The notes under the pieces: model-generated
The model's input: the letters and a program-made list of their open reading frames with translations, nothing else
What the model was told of the DNA's origin: nothing
Databases searched by the model: none
Program-made: the position numbers and the translations under genes
In this document: piece by piece, positions 50,322 through 59,276 of the stretch
Numbering within the stretch: position 1 is the first letter of the stretch
Layout of the letters: every line of letters starts with the position of its first letter
Source: RGIG4608 sp964534905
Lineage (GTDB): Bacteria > Bacillota > Clostridia > Oscillospirales > CAG-272
Length of the DNA: 64,000 nucleotides
Assembly: GCA_964534905.1 (NCBI GenBank)
Contig: CAZHPZ010000002.1
Location: 14,196-78,195 of the forward strand
Direction of reading: 5' to 3'

Positions 50322-52499
50322 ATGAAAATAATCAAAAGAAACGGCTCCGAAGCAGTATTTGACGCCAACAAAATAGTAATTGCCATATCCAAGGCAAACT
50401 CAAGCGTTGTTCCGAGCGAAAGAATGAGTGAAGAGCAAATCAGCAAAATAGCAAGGGACGTCGAGGACGCCGCAGCTAATATGAACCGTTCGATGAACGT
50501 TGAGGAAATACAGGATATGGTCGAGGATCAAATCATGAATCAACGTGCTTTTGAAGTGGCAAGAAGATACATTACATACAGATACAACCGTGCTCTCATA
50601 AGAAAGTCAAACACCACCGACGAACAGATCCTCAGCCTCATAGAATGCAACAACGAGGAGGTAAAGCAAGAAAATTCAAACAAAAATCCCACTGTTAACA
50701 GTGTACAGCGCGATTATATGGCAGGAGAGGTCAGCAAGGATATCACGAAGAGAATATTGCTTCCCTCAGATATAGTCGAAGCACATGAAAAGGGCTTGAT
50801 TCATTTTCACGATTCGGATTATTTTGCACAGCATATGCACAACTGCGACCTTGTAAATCTTGAGGATATGCTTCAGAACGGAACAGTTATCAGCGGAACT
50901 ATGATCGAAAAGCCTCACAGCTTTTCCACCGCATGCAATATCGCAACGCAAATAATAGCGCAGGTCGCATCATGTCAATATGGCGGTCAGTCGATAAGCC
51001 TGGCTCACTTGGCACCGTTCGTTGACGTCAGCCGCAAGAAAATACGCATGAGAGTAGAGGAAGAGCTGAGGGAGATTTGCGCCGACGTTACGGAAGAAAA
51101 GATAGACAAAATTACAGAGGAGCGTCTGCTTTCGGAGATAAGAAGCGGAGTTCAGACTATACAGTATCAGGTTGTAACTCTTATGACTACAAACGGACAA
51201 GCTCCCTTCGTTACGGTATTTATGTATCTCAACGAGGCAAAGAACGAACGTGAGCGTGCGGATCTTGCACTCATAATCGAGGAGACCTTGAAGCAAAGAT
51301 ATAAGGGCGTTAAAAACGAGCAGGGCGTATGGGTAACGCCCGCCTTTCCGAAGCTCATTTACGTTCTTGAGGAAAACAATATACATAAGGACAGCCCGTA
51401 CTACTATCTTACCGAGCTTGCCGCCAAATGCACGGCAAAGCGAATGGTTCCCGACTATATCTCCGAAAAAATAATGCTTGCGAGCAAAATCGACAAAAAC
51501 GGAGAGGGTCATTGCTATACCTGTATGGGATGCAGGAGCTTCCTTACGCCTTATGTGGATGAGAACGGCAAGTCCAAATATTACGGAAGATTCAATCAAG
51601 GCGTCGTAACCGTAAATCTTATTGATATCGCACTCTCCGCAGAGGGAAATATCGATAAATTCTGGGAAATATTCGACGAGAGAATGGAGCTTTGCCACAG
51701 AGCTCTTATGTGCCGCCATGAGCGTCTTGAGGGTACACTGTCCGACGCTGCGCCGATCCTTTGGCAGCACGGTGCTCTTCTCCGCCTTAAAAAGGGCGAG
51801 AAGATAGACAAATATCTTCACGGAGGATATTCCACTCTTTCTCTCGGATATGCCGGACTTTGGGAATGCGTTTTCGCACTCAACGGCAAAAAGCTTACCG
51901 AGCCCGAGGGTGAAGCTCTCGGACTTGAAATAATGGAAAAGCTTAACGAATATACAAGCAAGTGGAAAACGGACGAAAATATCGACTATTCCCTTTACGG
52001 TACTCCGCTTGAGAGCACGACGTACAAATTTGCAAAATGTCTGCAAAAAAGATTCGGTATCATTCCCGGCGTTACCGACAAATCCTATATAACAAACAGC
52101 TATCATGTACACGTTACGGAAGAAATAGACGCATTTTCAAAGCTTTCTCTCGAAGCAAAATTCCAAGCTCTCTCACCCGGAGGCGCAATATCCTACGTAG
52201 AGGTTCCGAATATGCAAAGCAATATCGACGCCGTTCTTTCCGTTATGAAATTCATATACAATAATATTATGTATGCCGAGCTTAACACAAAGAGTGATTA
52301 TTGCCAGAAGTGCGGCTTCGACGGTGAGATAGAAATTGTTGAGGACAAGGACGGAAAGCTCATTTGGAGATGCCCGAATTGTCACAACGAGGACCAAAGC
52401 ACTATGAATGTCGCCCGCAGAACATGCGGTTACATCGGCACTCAGTATTGGAATCAGGGCAGAACACAGGAAATAAAGGAAAGAGTTCTTCATCTGTAA
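50322..52499 (+). CDS. nrdD: Anaerobic ribonucleoside-triphosphate reductase (class III)
   Basis: Reduces ribonucleoside triphosphates to dNTPs without oxygen using a glycyl radical. 725 residues: an N-terminal ATP cone (about 1-90, allosteric site), the catalytic barrel with active-site cysteines (CYTCMGCRSFL), a C-terminal zinc site (CQKCG...CPNC) and the radical loop RRTCGYIG with Gly703. ATG 50322 follows AGGAGG; the longer reading starts inside the leader. It is cotranscribed with its activase nrdG, under NrdR control as judged from the promoter. Confidence 0.97.
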   Translation: MKIIKRNGSEAVFDANKIVIAISKANSSVVPSERMSEEQISKIARDVEDAAANMNRSMNVEEIQDMVEDQIMNQRAFEVARRYITYRYNRALIRKSNTTDEQILSLIECNNEEVKQENSNKNPTVNSVQRDYMAGEVSKDITKRILLPSDIVEAHEKGLIHFHDSDYFAQHMHNCDLVNLEDMLQNGTVISGTMIEKPHSFSTACNIATQIIAQVASCQYGGQSISLAHLAPFVDVSRKKIRMRVEEELREICADVTEEKIDKITEERLLSEIRSGVQTIQYQVVTLMTTNGQAPFVTVFMYLNEAKNERERADLALIIEETLKQRYKGVKNEQGVWVTPAFPKLIYVLEENNIHKDSPYYYLTELAAKCTAKRMVPDYISEKIMLASKIDKNGEGHCYTCMGCRSFLTPYVDENGKSKYYGRFNQGVVTVNLIDIALSAEGNIDKFWEIFDERMELCHRALMCRHERLEGTLSDAAPILWQHGALLRLKKGEKIDKYLHGGYSTLSLGYAGLWECVFALNGKKLTEPEGEALGLEIMEKLNEYTSKWKTDENIDYSLYGTPLESTTYKFAKCLQKRFGIIPGVTDKSYITNSYHVHVTEEIDAFSKLSLEAKFQALSPGGAISYVEVPNMQSNIDAVLSVMKFIYNNIMYAELNTKSDYCQKCGFDGEIEIVEDKDGKLIWRCPNCHNEDQSTMNVARRTCGYIGTQYWNQGRTQEIKERVLHL

Positions 52500-52518
52500 G
52501 AGCTTGACGGAATATTTT

Positions 52519-53067
52519 ATGAACTATGCATTGATACGTGAAAATGACATTGCAAACGGCAAGGGCGTCCGAACAACCCTCTTTGTAAGCGGATGCAGGC
52601 ATCATTGCAAGGGATGCTTCAACCCCGAGGCTTGGGATTTCTCATACGGAAGCCCATTCGGGGAAGCGGAAATTTTAAGAATAATCGAAGCAAGCAAGCC
52701 CGACTACATAGACGGCCTGACGCTTCTCGGAGGAGAGCCGTTTGAGCCGGAGAACCGAGAAGCCCTTGCCCGTCTTCTCGAACGCTTTCACACAAGCCTA
52801 CCAAGCAAGAGCGTTTGGTGCTACACCGGATTTTCCTTTTCGGAGCATCTTCTTCCGTTGGCGCTTGACGGCGATGAGAGCATTATGAGTATGCTGAAGT
52901 ATATCGATGTGCTTGTCGACGGCAAATTTGTGGAAGAATTAAAAAGCTATGCCCTTATATTCAGAGGCTCTTCAAATCAAAATATAATCGACGTAAAAGC
53001 CTCACTTAATAACAAAAAGCCAATTTTGCTCGACGGAGTATGGGAAAGGCACGGAGAAAAAATATGA
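52519..53067 (+). CDS. nrdG: Anaerobic ribonucleotide reductase activating protein (radical SAM)
   Basis: Generates the glycyl radical on NrdD from SAM via a [4Fe-4S] cluster. 182 residues from ATG 52519, with the radical SAM motif CRHHCKGC and TLLGGEPFEPEN (GGE motif), YTGFSF near the end. A TTG at 52504 would add five residues; neither start has a strong ribosome site, but homologs begin MNYALIRE-like. It lies 19 bases after nrdD and overlaps the HD gene by 4 bases (ATGA). Confidence 0.94.
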   Translation: MNYALIRENDIANGKGVRTTLFVSGCRHHCKGCFNPEAWDFSYGSPFGEAEILRIIEASKPDYIDGLTLLGGEPFEPENREALARLLERFHTSLPSKSVWCYTGFSFSEHLLPLALDGDESIMSMLKYIDVLVDGKFVEELKSYALIFRGSSNQNIIDVKASLNNKKPILLDGVWERHGEKI

Positions 53068-53735
53068 ACGATGATATAAGAAAAGGGGTCGCTGCTCTGC
53101 TCGAAAATGATATTTCGGGTCACGGAACGGATCACATAGACAGGGTAGTTCGCCTGTCACTGAGTTTTGCCGAAGCCGAGGGGGCGAACGCCGAAATTAC
53201 AGAGCTTATCGCTCTTCTTCACGATGTAGATGACTATAAGCTGTTCGGCACGGCAGGTGCAGTCGATCTTCCGAATGCACGCCGTATTATGGAAAATGTC
53301 GGGATAGACGCAAGTATTCAAAAAAATGTTTTGTCGGAAATAAGACGCATAGGATTTAACAAGGCGCTTAACGGAATCCGTCCCGAATCCATTGAGGGAA
53401 AAATAGTATCCGACGCCGATATGTGCGACGCGCTCGGAGTAAACGGTGTCTTAAGAGCATACCGTTACAGCATAAAAGACGGCAAACCATTTTTCGACAG
53501 AAAATCATTTCCGATTGAAAATATGACTTCGGAAATATATAAAACTCATGATGCCGACAGCACGGTATGCCACATATTCGAAAAAATATTAAAGCTTAAG
53601 GATATGATGCTTACGGATGCAGGACGGGCAGAAGCACTCTCCCGCCACGAAATAGTACTTTCGATGCTACATCATCTTTTCGAAGAAGAAAATGCCGATG
53701 AATGGATTGAATACTTAAAAGAAAAACACGGTTGA
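53064..53735 (+). CDS. HD-domain phosphohydrolase
   Basis: 223 residues, cytoplasmic. Metal-binding HD motif: His24 in HGTDHIDRV, His53-Asp54 in LLHDVDDYK, and a distal Asp in VSDADMCDALG. It is of the YpgQ/YedJ-like small HD hydrolase type, which act on nucleotides; the substrate is not known. ATG 53064 overlaps the nrdG stop, so it belongs to the nrdDG transcript, hinting at a nucleotide-pool role. The terminator palindrome starts inside its last codons. Confidence 0.88.
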   Translation: MNDDIRKGVAALLENDISGHGTDHIDRVVRLSLSFAEAEGANAEITELIALLHDVDDYKLFGTAGAVDLPNARRIMENVGIDASIQKNVLSEIRRIGFNKALNGIRPESIEGKIVSDADMCDALGVNGVLRAYRYSIKDGKPFFDRKSFPIENMTSEIYKTHDADSTVCHIFEKILKLKDMMLTDAGRAEALSRHEIVLSMLHHLFEEENADEWIEYLKEKHG

Positions 53736-53757
53736 CATATGTCAACCGTGTTTTTCT
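53727..53757. terminator. Bidirectional terminator made of a 24-bp perfect palindrome
   Basis: CACGGTTGACATATGTCAACCGTG (53727-53750 as two 12-base arms) with A-run on the left and T5 on the right. The HD gene stop codon lies within it. Confidence 0.85.
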
Positions 53758-53769
53758 TATTGTAATCTA

Positions 53770-55665
53770 TCAGTCAAGCTCTTTTTTACCTGTATAAAGC
53801 TCGTAATATCTTCCTTGCTGCAAAAGAAGCTCATCGTGAGTTCCCCTCTCGACTATTTCTCCGTGCTCAAGCACCATAATAGCGTCGGAATTCCTTACTG
53901 TTGAAAGTCTGTGTGCTATAACGAACGTTGTTCTGTTCTGCATCAGTCTGTCCATACCGTGCTCTATATGACGCTCTGTTCTCGTATCAACGGAGCTTGT
54001 TGCCTCATCAAGCACAAGTATGGGAGCTTTTGAAAGCGCCGCACGCGCTATATTGAGAAGCTGACGCTGACCCTGCGAAAGGTTAGCACCGTCGCCCTTG
54101 ATTACCGTATTGTATCCATCGGAAAGTCGCATAATAAAGCTATGCGCGCTTGCTGTCTTTGCTGCCGCAATAACCTCTTCATCAGTTGCGTCAAGACGTC
54201 CGTAACGGATATTCTCCATAACGGTACCCGTAAACAGATGCGTATCCTGAAGCACCATTGCAATGTTTTTACGCAAGAATTCAAGATTATATTCCTTGAT
54301 ATCCACGCCATCGATCGTTATCGAGCCGGATTCGATATCATAAAAGCGGTTAAGAAGGTTAGTGACCGTTGTCTTACCTGCTCCGGTGGAGCCGACAAAC
54401 GCTATCTTCTGACCGGGATGCGCATAGAGCGAAATGTTTTTAAGAATGGTTTTATCCGGTGTATATCCGAATGTGACGTCCTTGAGAGTTACGTCTCCGT
54501 GTATGGTCGTCTTGCTCTCGTCAAGCTCTCCTCCCTTGTCCTCGGGCTCTCTGTCCATAATTCCGAATACACGCTCCGCACCCGCAAGAGCCGCAAATAT
54601 TGTGCTCATCTGCTGGGAAATCTGATTTATGGGCTGTGAAAACTGTCTCGAATATCCGACAAAAACGGAAAGTCCGCCAACGTCGAATCCCGAAAGCACG
54701 CAAAGCAGTCCGCCTATTCCGGCAACGCAAGCGTAGCATATCTGGCTCGTATTTCCGAGAATGGGTCCCATAATTCCGCCGAAGAACTGTGCACGGAACT
54801 GCTTTTCACGCATATCGGCGTTGAGAGATTCAAACTCCTCAATACAAACATCCTCGTGATTGAATACCTTAATTACCTTTTGACCCGATACCGATTCCTC
54901 GATATATCCGTTTATAGCGCCGAGAGCTGCCTGCTGACCCACATAATATTTTGAGGATCTCTTTGCAATCTCACCGGCAAAATAAAGAATAAGCGGAATA
55001 AACGCAAGCGTGATAAGCGTCAACCATATATTGGTATATATCATCATCGCAAGTGTACCTATAAGTGTAATAGTTCCCGAAATAAGATTTACAACGGTAT
55101 TATTAAGCATCATATCGATATTATCTATATCGTTTGTAAATCGGCTCATTATCTCACCGTTACTGTCATTGTCGAAAACTCTTACGGGAAGCTTCTGTAT
55201 CTTCGCGAAAAGGTCGTTTCGAAGATTTTCGATGGCATTCATTGAAACGGAAAGCATAATTCTCGACTGAACATAGCTCGATACTATTCCGAGCAGATAT
55301 ACAACGGCAATTACAGTCAAAATCAGCGCAAGATATTCCATAGGCTCACTGAATGTAATGCCGAGAAACGTAAGATCACTCTCACCTACAAGAGCATTGA
55401 TTACGGGACGCAAAATATATGCACCGGTAAGTGATGACAGAGTCGTAAACAGCATACAAACAAGAACAAGAATAAGTCTGAATTTATATTTTGCTATATA
55501 AGAAAGCAAGCGTGAAACTGTTTTTTTGGTATTTTTCGGCTTTCCTTTGGGACGTACTCCTCTGCCCGGACCTCTTCCGGGGCCACCCATCATAGGACCT
55601 TTTTTGGTATCGGAGGGTCTGCCGCCGTATTGCTTTTGAAGCTCTTCAAGTTTTCTTGCAGCCAT
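53770..55665 (-). CDS. ABC exporter half-transporter, second subunit
   Basis: 631 residues: a Gly/Arg/Pro-rich N-terminal tail (18-45, GPMMGGPGRGPGRG), six membrane helices (ABC type IV exporter, about 60-345) and a C-terminal ATPase with Walker A GSTGAGKTTVTN, signature NLSQGQRQLL, Walker B ILVLDEATSSVD and H-loop IAHRLST. It overlaps the stop of the partner gene (TAATG), so the two make a heterodimer of the LmrCD/BmrCD kind. Here Walker B is followed by the canonical Glu, so this is the catalytically competent site. Confidence 0.93.
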   Translation of the reverse strand: MAARKLEELQKQYGGRPSDTKKGPMMGGPGRGPGRGVRPKGKPKNTKKTVSRLLSYIAKYKFRLILVLVCMLFTTLSSLTGAYILRPVINALVGESDLTFLGITFSEPMEYLALILTVIAVVYLLGIVSSYVQSRIMLSVSMNAIENLRNDLFAKIQKLPVRVFDNDSNGEIMSRFTNDIDNIDMMLNNTVVNLISGTITLIGTLAMMIYTNIWLTLITLAFIPLILYFAGEIAKRSSKYYVGQQAALGAINGYIEESVSGQKVIKVFNHEDVCIEEFESLNADMREKQFRAQFFGGIMGPILGNTSQICYACVAGIGGLLCVLSGFDVGGLSVFVGYSRQFSQPINQISQQMSTIFAALAGAERVFGIMDREPEDKGGELDESKTTIHGDVTLKDVTFGYTPDKTILKNISLYAHPGQKIAFVGSTGAGKTTVTNLLNRFYDIESGSITIDGVDIKEYNLEFLRKNIAMVLQDTHLFTGTVMENIRYGRLDATDEEVIAAAKTASAHSFIMRLSDGYNTVIKGDGANLSQGQRQLLNIARAALSKAPILVLDEATSSVDTRTERHIEHGMDRLMQNRTTFVIAHRLSTVRNSDAIMVLEHGEIVERGTHDELLLQQGRYYELYTGKKELD

Positions 55666-57464
55666 TATTTATTCTCCTCCTTTTTATCCATTTGTGAATA
55701 ATATATCTCCTGATATGTCTCATTGTGCTCAAGCAGATATTCGTGTGTTCCGACTCCGGTAATTTTACCCTCATCGAGCACGATTATCTCATCGGCGTCC
55801 TTAACGGAGTTTATTCTCTGTGCGATTATTATCTTTGTCGATCCGTCAAGGCTGTCTCTGAACGCCTCTCTTATTCTTGCCTCAGTTGCCATATCAACTG
55901 CACTTGTAGAGTCGTCAAGTATAAGCACCTTCGGCTTTTTGAGAAGCGCACGGGCTATGCAAAGTCTCTGCTTCTGACCACCCGATACATTCGTGCCTCC
56001 CTGACCGAGATCCATATCATATCCGTCCTTGAAGCTTGTAATAAATCCGTCAGCCTGCGCATAATCCGCCGCCTCACGAACCTCATCCATTGTTGCTTCA
56101 CCGTTACCCCAACGAAGATTGTCCACAATGCTTCCCGAAAAAAGAACATTCTTCTGAAGCACCATTCCGACGCCCTCGCGAAGATCATAGAGAGGATAAT
56201 CCTTTACGTTAACACCGTCAATAAGAACCTCACCCTCGTCGACATCGTAAAGACGCGGTATCATCGATACAAGCGTTGTCTTACCCGATCCGGTTGAGCC
56301 GATTATACCTACCGTATCACCTGCGTTTATCTTTATATTAATGTTATCGAGAACCTTTTCCTCGCTATCCTTATAGTAACGGAAAGAAACGTTTCTGAAT
56401 TCTATCTCACCATGCTCAACGGTATGATGCTGACCTCCCGTCGGATTAACTATATCGACTTCTTCATTCATAACCTCACCTATTCTCTTAGCCGATGCCA
56501 TAGATCTGGAGAACATCATAAACAGCATAGTTACCATCATAAGCGAAGAAAGGATCTGAATGATATAGGTAACAAATGAAGAGAAATCGCCCGTGGTCAT
56601 ATTTCCGCCGATAAGCTGCTTTCCGCCGAACCAATATACTGCGATGGAGGTTGCATTCATAACAAACGTCATTACGGGAGAAAGAAGTATCATATTTTTC
56701 ATTGCCGTGCCCGCAGTATTCTTAAGGTCGATATTTGCATCTTTGAATTTTTTCTCTTCAAGATCTTCTCTTACAAACGATTTTACAACACGTACATTTG
56801 TAAGATTTTCCTGTACAGTTGAGTTAAGTCCGTCTATCTTTGTCTGCATCTTTCCGAAGAGAGGAAATCCTCTGACAACTATAAATGCTATTGCGCAAAG
56901 AAGAACGGGTATCGAAACAAGGAGCACTACCGAAAGCGACGGGCTGAGATTTATTGCCATTATCAAAGCGCCGATAAGCATTCCCGGCGAGCGGAAGAAC
57001 ATTCGCAACATCATATTTATAAAGTTCTGAAGCTGCGTAACATCATTTGTAAGTCTTGTTACAAGAGATGCGGAGCTGAATCGGTCAATGTTCGAAAAAG
57101 AAAATGTCTGAATCTTTTTATAAACGTCGGCACGCAGATCTGCTGCAAAATTCGTTGACGCCTTTCCGCCGAAATATGCACCTCCTACGCCTCCGATCAT
57201 CATCAATATAGCGGTCATTATCATACCGACCATTATAGCGACTATGAAATATGCGTTATTTCCTATTTTATCATAAAGCCAAAGAATGGCTCCCGGTATT
57301 TTTTCGGTCTTTCCGTCTATTCCGAGGTCTATGATATACGCAAGAAGTCTCGGCATAAGCACCTCACCTATAACCTCCACTATCATACACATCGGACCGA
57401 TAATAAAATACGGAAGATACGGCTTTATATACTTCCACCAATCAATAGTTTTTGTTTTTTTCAT
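55665..57464 (-). CDS. ABC exporter half-transporter, first subunit
   Basis: 599 residues: six membrane helices (about 15-320), then an ATPase with Walker A GSTGSGKTTLVS, signature NVSGGQKQRL, Walker B VLILDDSTSAVD and IAQRINS at the H-loop. The catalytic Glu after Walker B is Asp (LDDSTSAVD) and the H-loop His is Gln, the usual degenerate-site pattern of heterodimeric exporters. Together with the next gene it should export drugs or lipids. It lies 19 bases after the marR stop with GGAGG as ribosome site. Confidence 0.93.
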   Translation of the reverse strand: MKKTKTIDWWKYIKPYLPYFIIGPMCMIVEVIGEVLMPRLLAYIIDLGIDGKTEKIPGAILWLYDKIGNNAYFIVAIMVGMIMTAILMMIGGVGGAYFGGKASTNFAADLRADVYKKIQTFSFSNIDRFSSASLVTRLTNDVTQLQNFINMMLRMFFRSPGMLIGALIMAINLSPSLSVVLLVSIPVLLCAIAFIVVRGFPLFGKMQTKIDGLNSTVQENLTNVRVVKSFVREDLEEKKFKDANIDLKNTAGTAMKNMILLSPVMTFVMNATSIAVYWFGGKQLIGGNMTTGDFSSFVTYIIQILSSLMMVTMLFMMFSRSMASAKRIGEVMNEEVDIVNPTGGQHHTVEHGEIEFRNVSFRYYKDSEEKVLDNINIKINAGDTVGIIGSTGSGKTTLVSMIPRLYDVDEGEVLIDGVNVKDYPLYDLREGVGMVLQKNVLFSGSIVDNLRWGNGEATMDEVREAADYAQADGFITSFKDGYDMDLGQGGTNVSGGQKQRLCIARALLKKPKVLILDDSTSAVDMATEARIREAFRDSLDGSTKIIIAQRINSVKDADEIIVLDEGKITGVGTHEYLLEHNETYQEIYYSQMDKKEENK

Positions 57465-57483
57465 TTTAATCCTCCCTACCTAT

Positions 57484-57933
57484 TTACTTACTTTTTTCAA
57501 GCAATCTTTCCTTCATCATATCCAAATACCGATTTAATTTTTCGATATCCTCATCTGTAAAATCGGAAAACGCAAATGCGTCCGTTTCACTGAATATAGC
57601 GTGTGAATTCTCCACGATTTTTCTTCCCCGAGCGGTTATGGAAATATTATTAAATCTTCCGTCACTCGCTATATTTTTCCTCTTTATATAGCCCTCGGAT
57701 TCAAGAGTTTTGAGTGAGCGTGCCACGGCTGCCGAGCTTATTCCGAATCTCTCCGCGATCTGCTTTTGAGAGTCTACCTCGCCCTTCTCTGCAATATACA
57801 TAAGAAGGTGGTGTTGACTGTGATGTATCCCCATACTCGAAATATTCTTTTCGACAATGCATCTGTGCAGCTTGCTGACATAGATCATCTTATGCATCGT
57901 AGTCTTATATGCTTCCGAGCTTTCTTGCTCCAT
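57484..57933 (-). CDS. MarR-family regulator of the ABC exporter
   Basis: 149 residues with the MarR winged helix: DSQKQIAERFGISSAAVARSLKTLESEGYIKRKN, then a wing NNISITARGRKIV. It is first in the operon with the two exporter genes. A dyad at 57956-57967 lies between its -10 and the ribosome site (GGAGGTG), suggesting autorepression relieved by a substrate. The ligand is unknown. Confidence 0.92.
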   Translation of the reverse strand: MEQESSEAYKTTMHKMIYVSKLHRCIVEKNISSMGIHHSQHHLLMYIAEKGEVDSQKQIAERFGISSAAVARSLKTLESEGYIKRKNIASDGRFNNISITARGRKIVENSHAIFSETDAFAFSDFTDEDIEKLNRYLDMMKERLLEKSK

Positions 57934-57955
57934 TTTACACCTCCGAACAAATTAA

Positions 57956-57997
57956 TTAACACGTTAAGCATTATATCACAAAACCTTGATTTGTCAA
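57956..57997 (-). promoter_or_regulatory. Promoter and dyad of the marR-ABC exporter operon
   Basis: Minus strand TTGACA (57997-57992), a 16-bp spacer, TATAAT (57975-57970). TTAAC-ac-GTTAA (57956-57967) just downstream is a candidate MarR operator. Confidence 0.65.
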
Positions 57998-58028
57998 GGC
58001 TATTAACAATTTGTTTACTAAAAATTCA

Positions 58029-58062
58029 AAGGCTTTTACGTTTTGTAAAAGCCTTGTTTTTT
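58029..58062. terminator. Hairpin between marR and ksgA
   Basis: AAGGCTTTTAC / GTAAAAGCCTT, an 11-bp perfect stem with a 5-nt loop. The T6 run is on the plus-strand side; on the minus strand only a weaker TTTGAATTTTT follows, though ksgA is the gene that should end here. Confidence 0.6.
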
Positions 58063-58089
58063 CAAGATATTATTATTTGTGCATTTTGC

Positions 58090-58965
58090 TCAAATATTCT
58101 TTGCTTCCATAAGCTCATAAAGCTTATCGGCAAGAATACAGAACTGCTCCGTATCAAGTCTTTCGCCTCTGATATCGGGCTTATGTCCGCAAGCGACTAT
58201 CGCCGATGTTATCTCGTCCTTGGTAAGCTCTGAAAATACAGCAGAAAGCGCATTGGGAAGCGTCTTTCTTCGCTGCTCAAATGCCGCCTTAACGGTTTTG
58301 AAGAAGAGCTTCTCACTCTTGGGCTTGTAGGGCTTATCCTTATAGAGCTTTATTCTTACCACCGTAGAATTCACCTTTGGAGCGGGCATAAAATTATGTG
58401 CTCCGACAGTAAAGAGCTTTTCCGCAACACCGTAATATGCAAGAGATGCGGTAATTGCACCGTAATCCGACGATCCCGCTCTTGCGCAGAGTCTGTCAGC
58501 CACCTCGGACTGTATCATTATGGTGATATAATCAAACGGCAATCCGCACTCAAGAAGCTTCATCAATATCGGAGTAGTTATATAATACGGAAGATTTGCG
58601 CAAACCGAGACGCTTCCTCTCTCGAAATAAGGTGCAAGGATCGCCTCAAGATCTGCTTTCATTACGTCCTCGTTAATAACCGTAACATTACTGAATTCTC
58701 CGAGAGTATATTTCAGCACGGGTATAAGTCCTCGGTCTATTTCAAGTGCGACAACACTGTCAAATCTGAGTGCAAGTTCGGTCGTCAGAGGACCTATACC
58801 CGGTCCTATTTCAAGAACGGTCGACGCCGTGCTGTCTGCGCAATTATCGGCAATATCCTCAACTACGCTTCTGTTTATAAGGAAATTCTGGCCGAGCTCC
58901 TTATGAAATCTGATTCCGAACACGTCCATTACATGTTTAATCGTTTTTTGATCGCAAAGATTCAT
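58090..58965 (-). CDS. ksgA: 16S rRNA adenine N6-dimethyltransferase KsgA/RsmA
   Basis: Dimethylates A1518 and A1519 of 16S rRNA with SAM late in 30S assembly. 291 residues with ELGQNFLIN (22-30), motif I VLEIGPGIGPLT, motif IV NLPYYITTPI and a C-terminal helical domain with EQRRKTLPNAL. ATG 58965 has GGAGT 5 bases upstream. Loss of this enzyme gives kasugamycin resistance in other bacteria. Single gene in view. Confidence 0.96.
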   Translation of the reverse strand: MNLCDQKTIKHVMDVFGIRFHKELGQNFLINRSVVEDIADNCADSTASTVLEIGPGIGPLTTELALRFDSVVALEIDRGLIPVLKYTLGEFSNVTVINEDVMKADLEAILAPYFERGSVSVCANLPYYITTPILMKLLECGLPFDYITIMIQSEVADRLCARAGSSDYGAITASLAYYGVAEKLFTVGAHNFMPAPKVNSTVVRIKLYKDKPYKPKSEKLFFKTVKAAFEQRRKTLPNALSAVFSELTKDEITSAIVACGHKPDIRGERLDTEQFCILADKLYELMEAKNI

Positions 58966-59002
58966 TTTTACTCCAATTTACAAATATTTTTTTATTTTCC
59001 AC

Positions 59003-59031
59003 TTGACAAAGCGACGATAAAGTGATACAAT
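59003..59031 (+). promoter_or_regulatory. Promoter of tRNA-Thr
   Basis: TTGACA (59003-59008), a 17-bp spacer, TACAAT (59026-59031), 21 bases before the tRNA 5' end. Confidence 0.8.
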
Positions 59032-59051
59032 ATTAAAGTCGATTTGACAAC

Positions 59052-59127
59052 GCTAGTGTAGCACAGTCGGTAGTGCAGCTGATTCGTAATCAGCAGGTCG
59101 AAAGTTCGAGTCTTTTCACTAGCTCCA
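59052..59127 (+). tRNA. tRNA-Thr (anticodon CGT)
   Basis: 76 bases with a full cloverleaf: acceptor GCTAGTG/CACTAGC, D arm GCAC..TGC, anticodon stem GCTGA/TCAGC with loop TTCGTAA giving anticodon CGT (reads ACG), T arm GAAAG-TTCGAGT-CTTTT, and an encoded CCA end. The acceptor and anticodon arms are perfectly paired; the T stem has one G-T pair. It stands alone, with its own promoter and terminator. Confidence 0.95.
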
Positions 59128-59132
59128 AGATT

Positions 59133-59166
59133 GCCATATACAACGCCGTTGTATATGGCTTTTTTG
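59133..59166 (+). terminator. Terminator of tRNA-Thr
   Basis: GCCATATACAAC / GTTGTATATGGC, a 12-bp perfect stem with a 3-nt loop followed by T7. Confidence 0.92.
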
Positions 59167-59276
59167 TTTTCACCATTAAATTATACACTATATCTTGCCG
59201 AATTTCAAGGTCTTGTAAATAATTTTCGTCTTTTTTCATATTATTTTACGGAAGACTTATCGAAGAGGTGATATAT

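Noticed and set aside
50970..52112. A 380-codon open frame antisense to nrdD
   Set aside because: It lies wholly within nrdD on the other strand, has no ribosome site or recognisable domain, and its pattern follows the codon bias of the sense gene.
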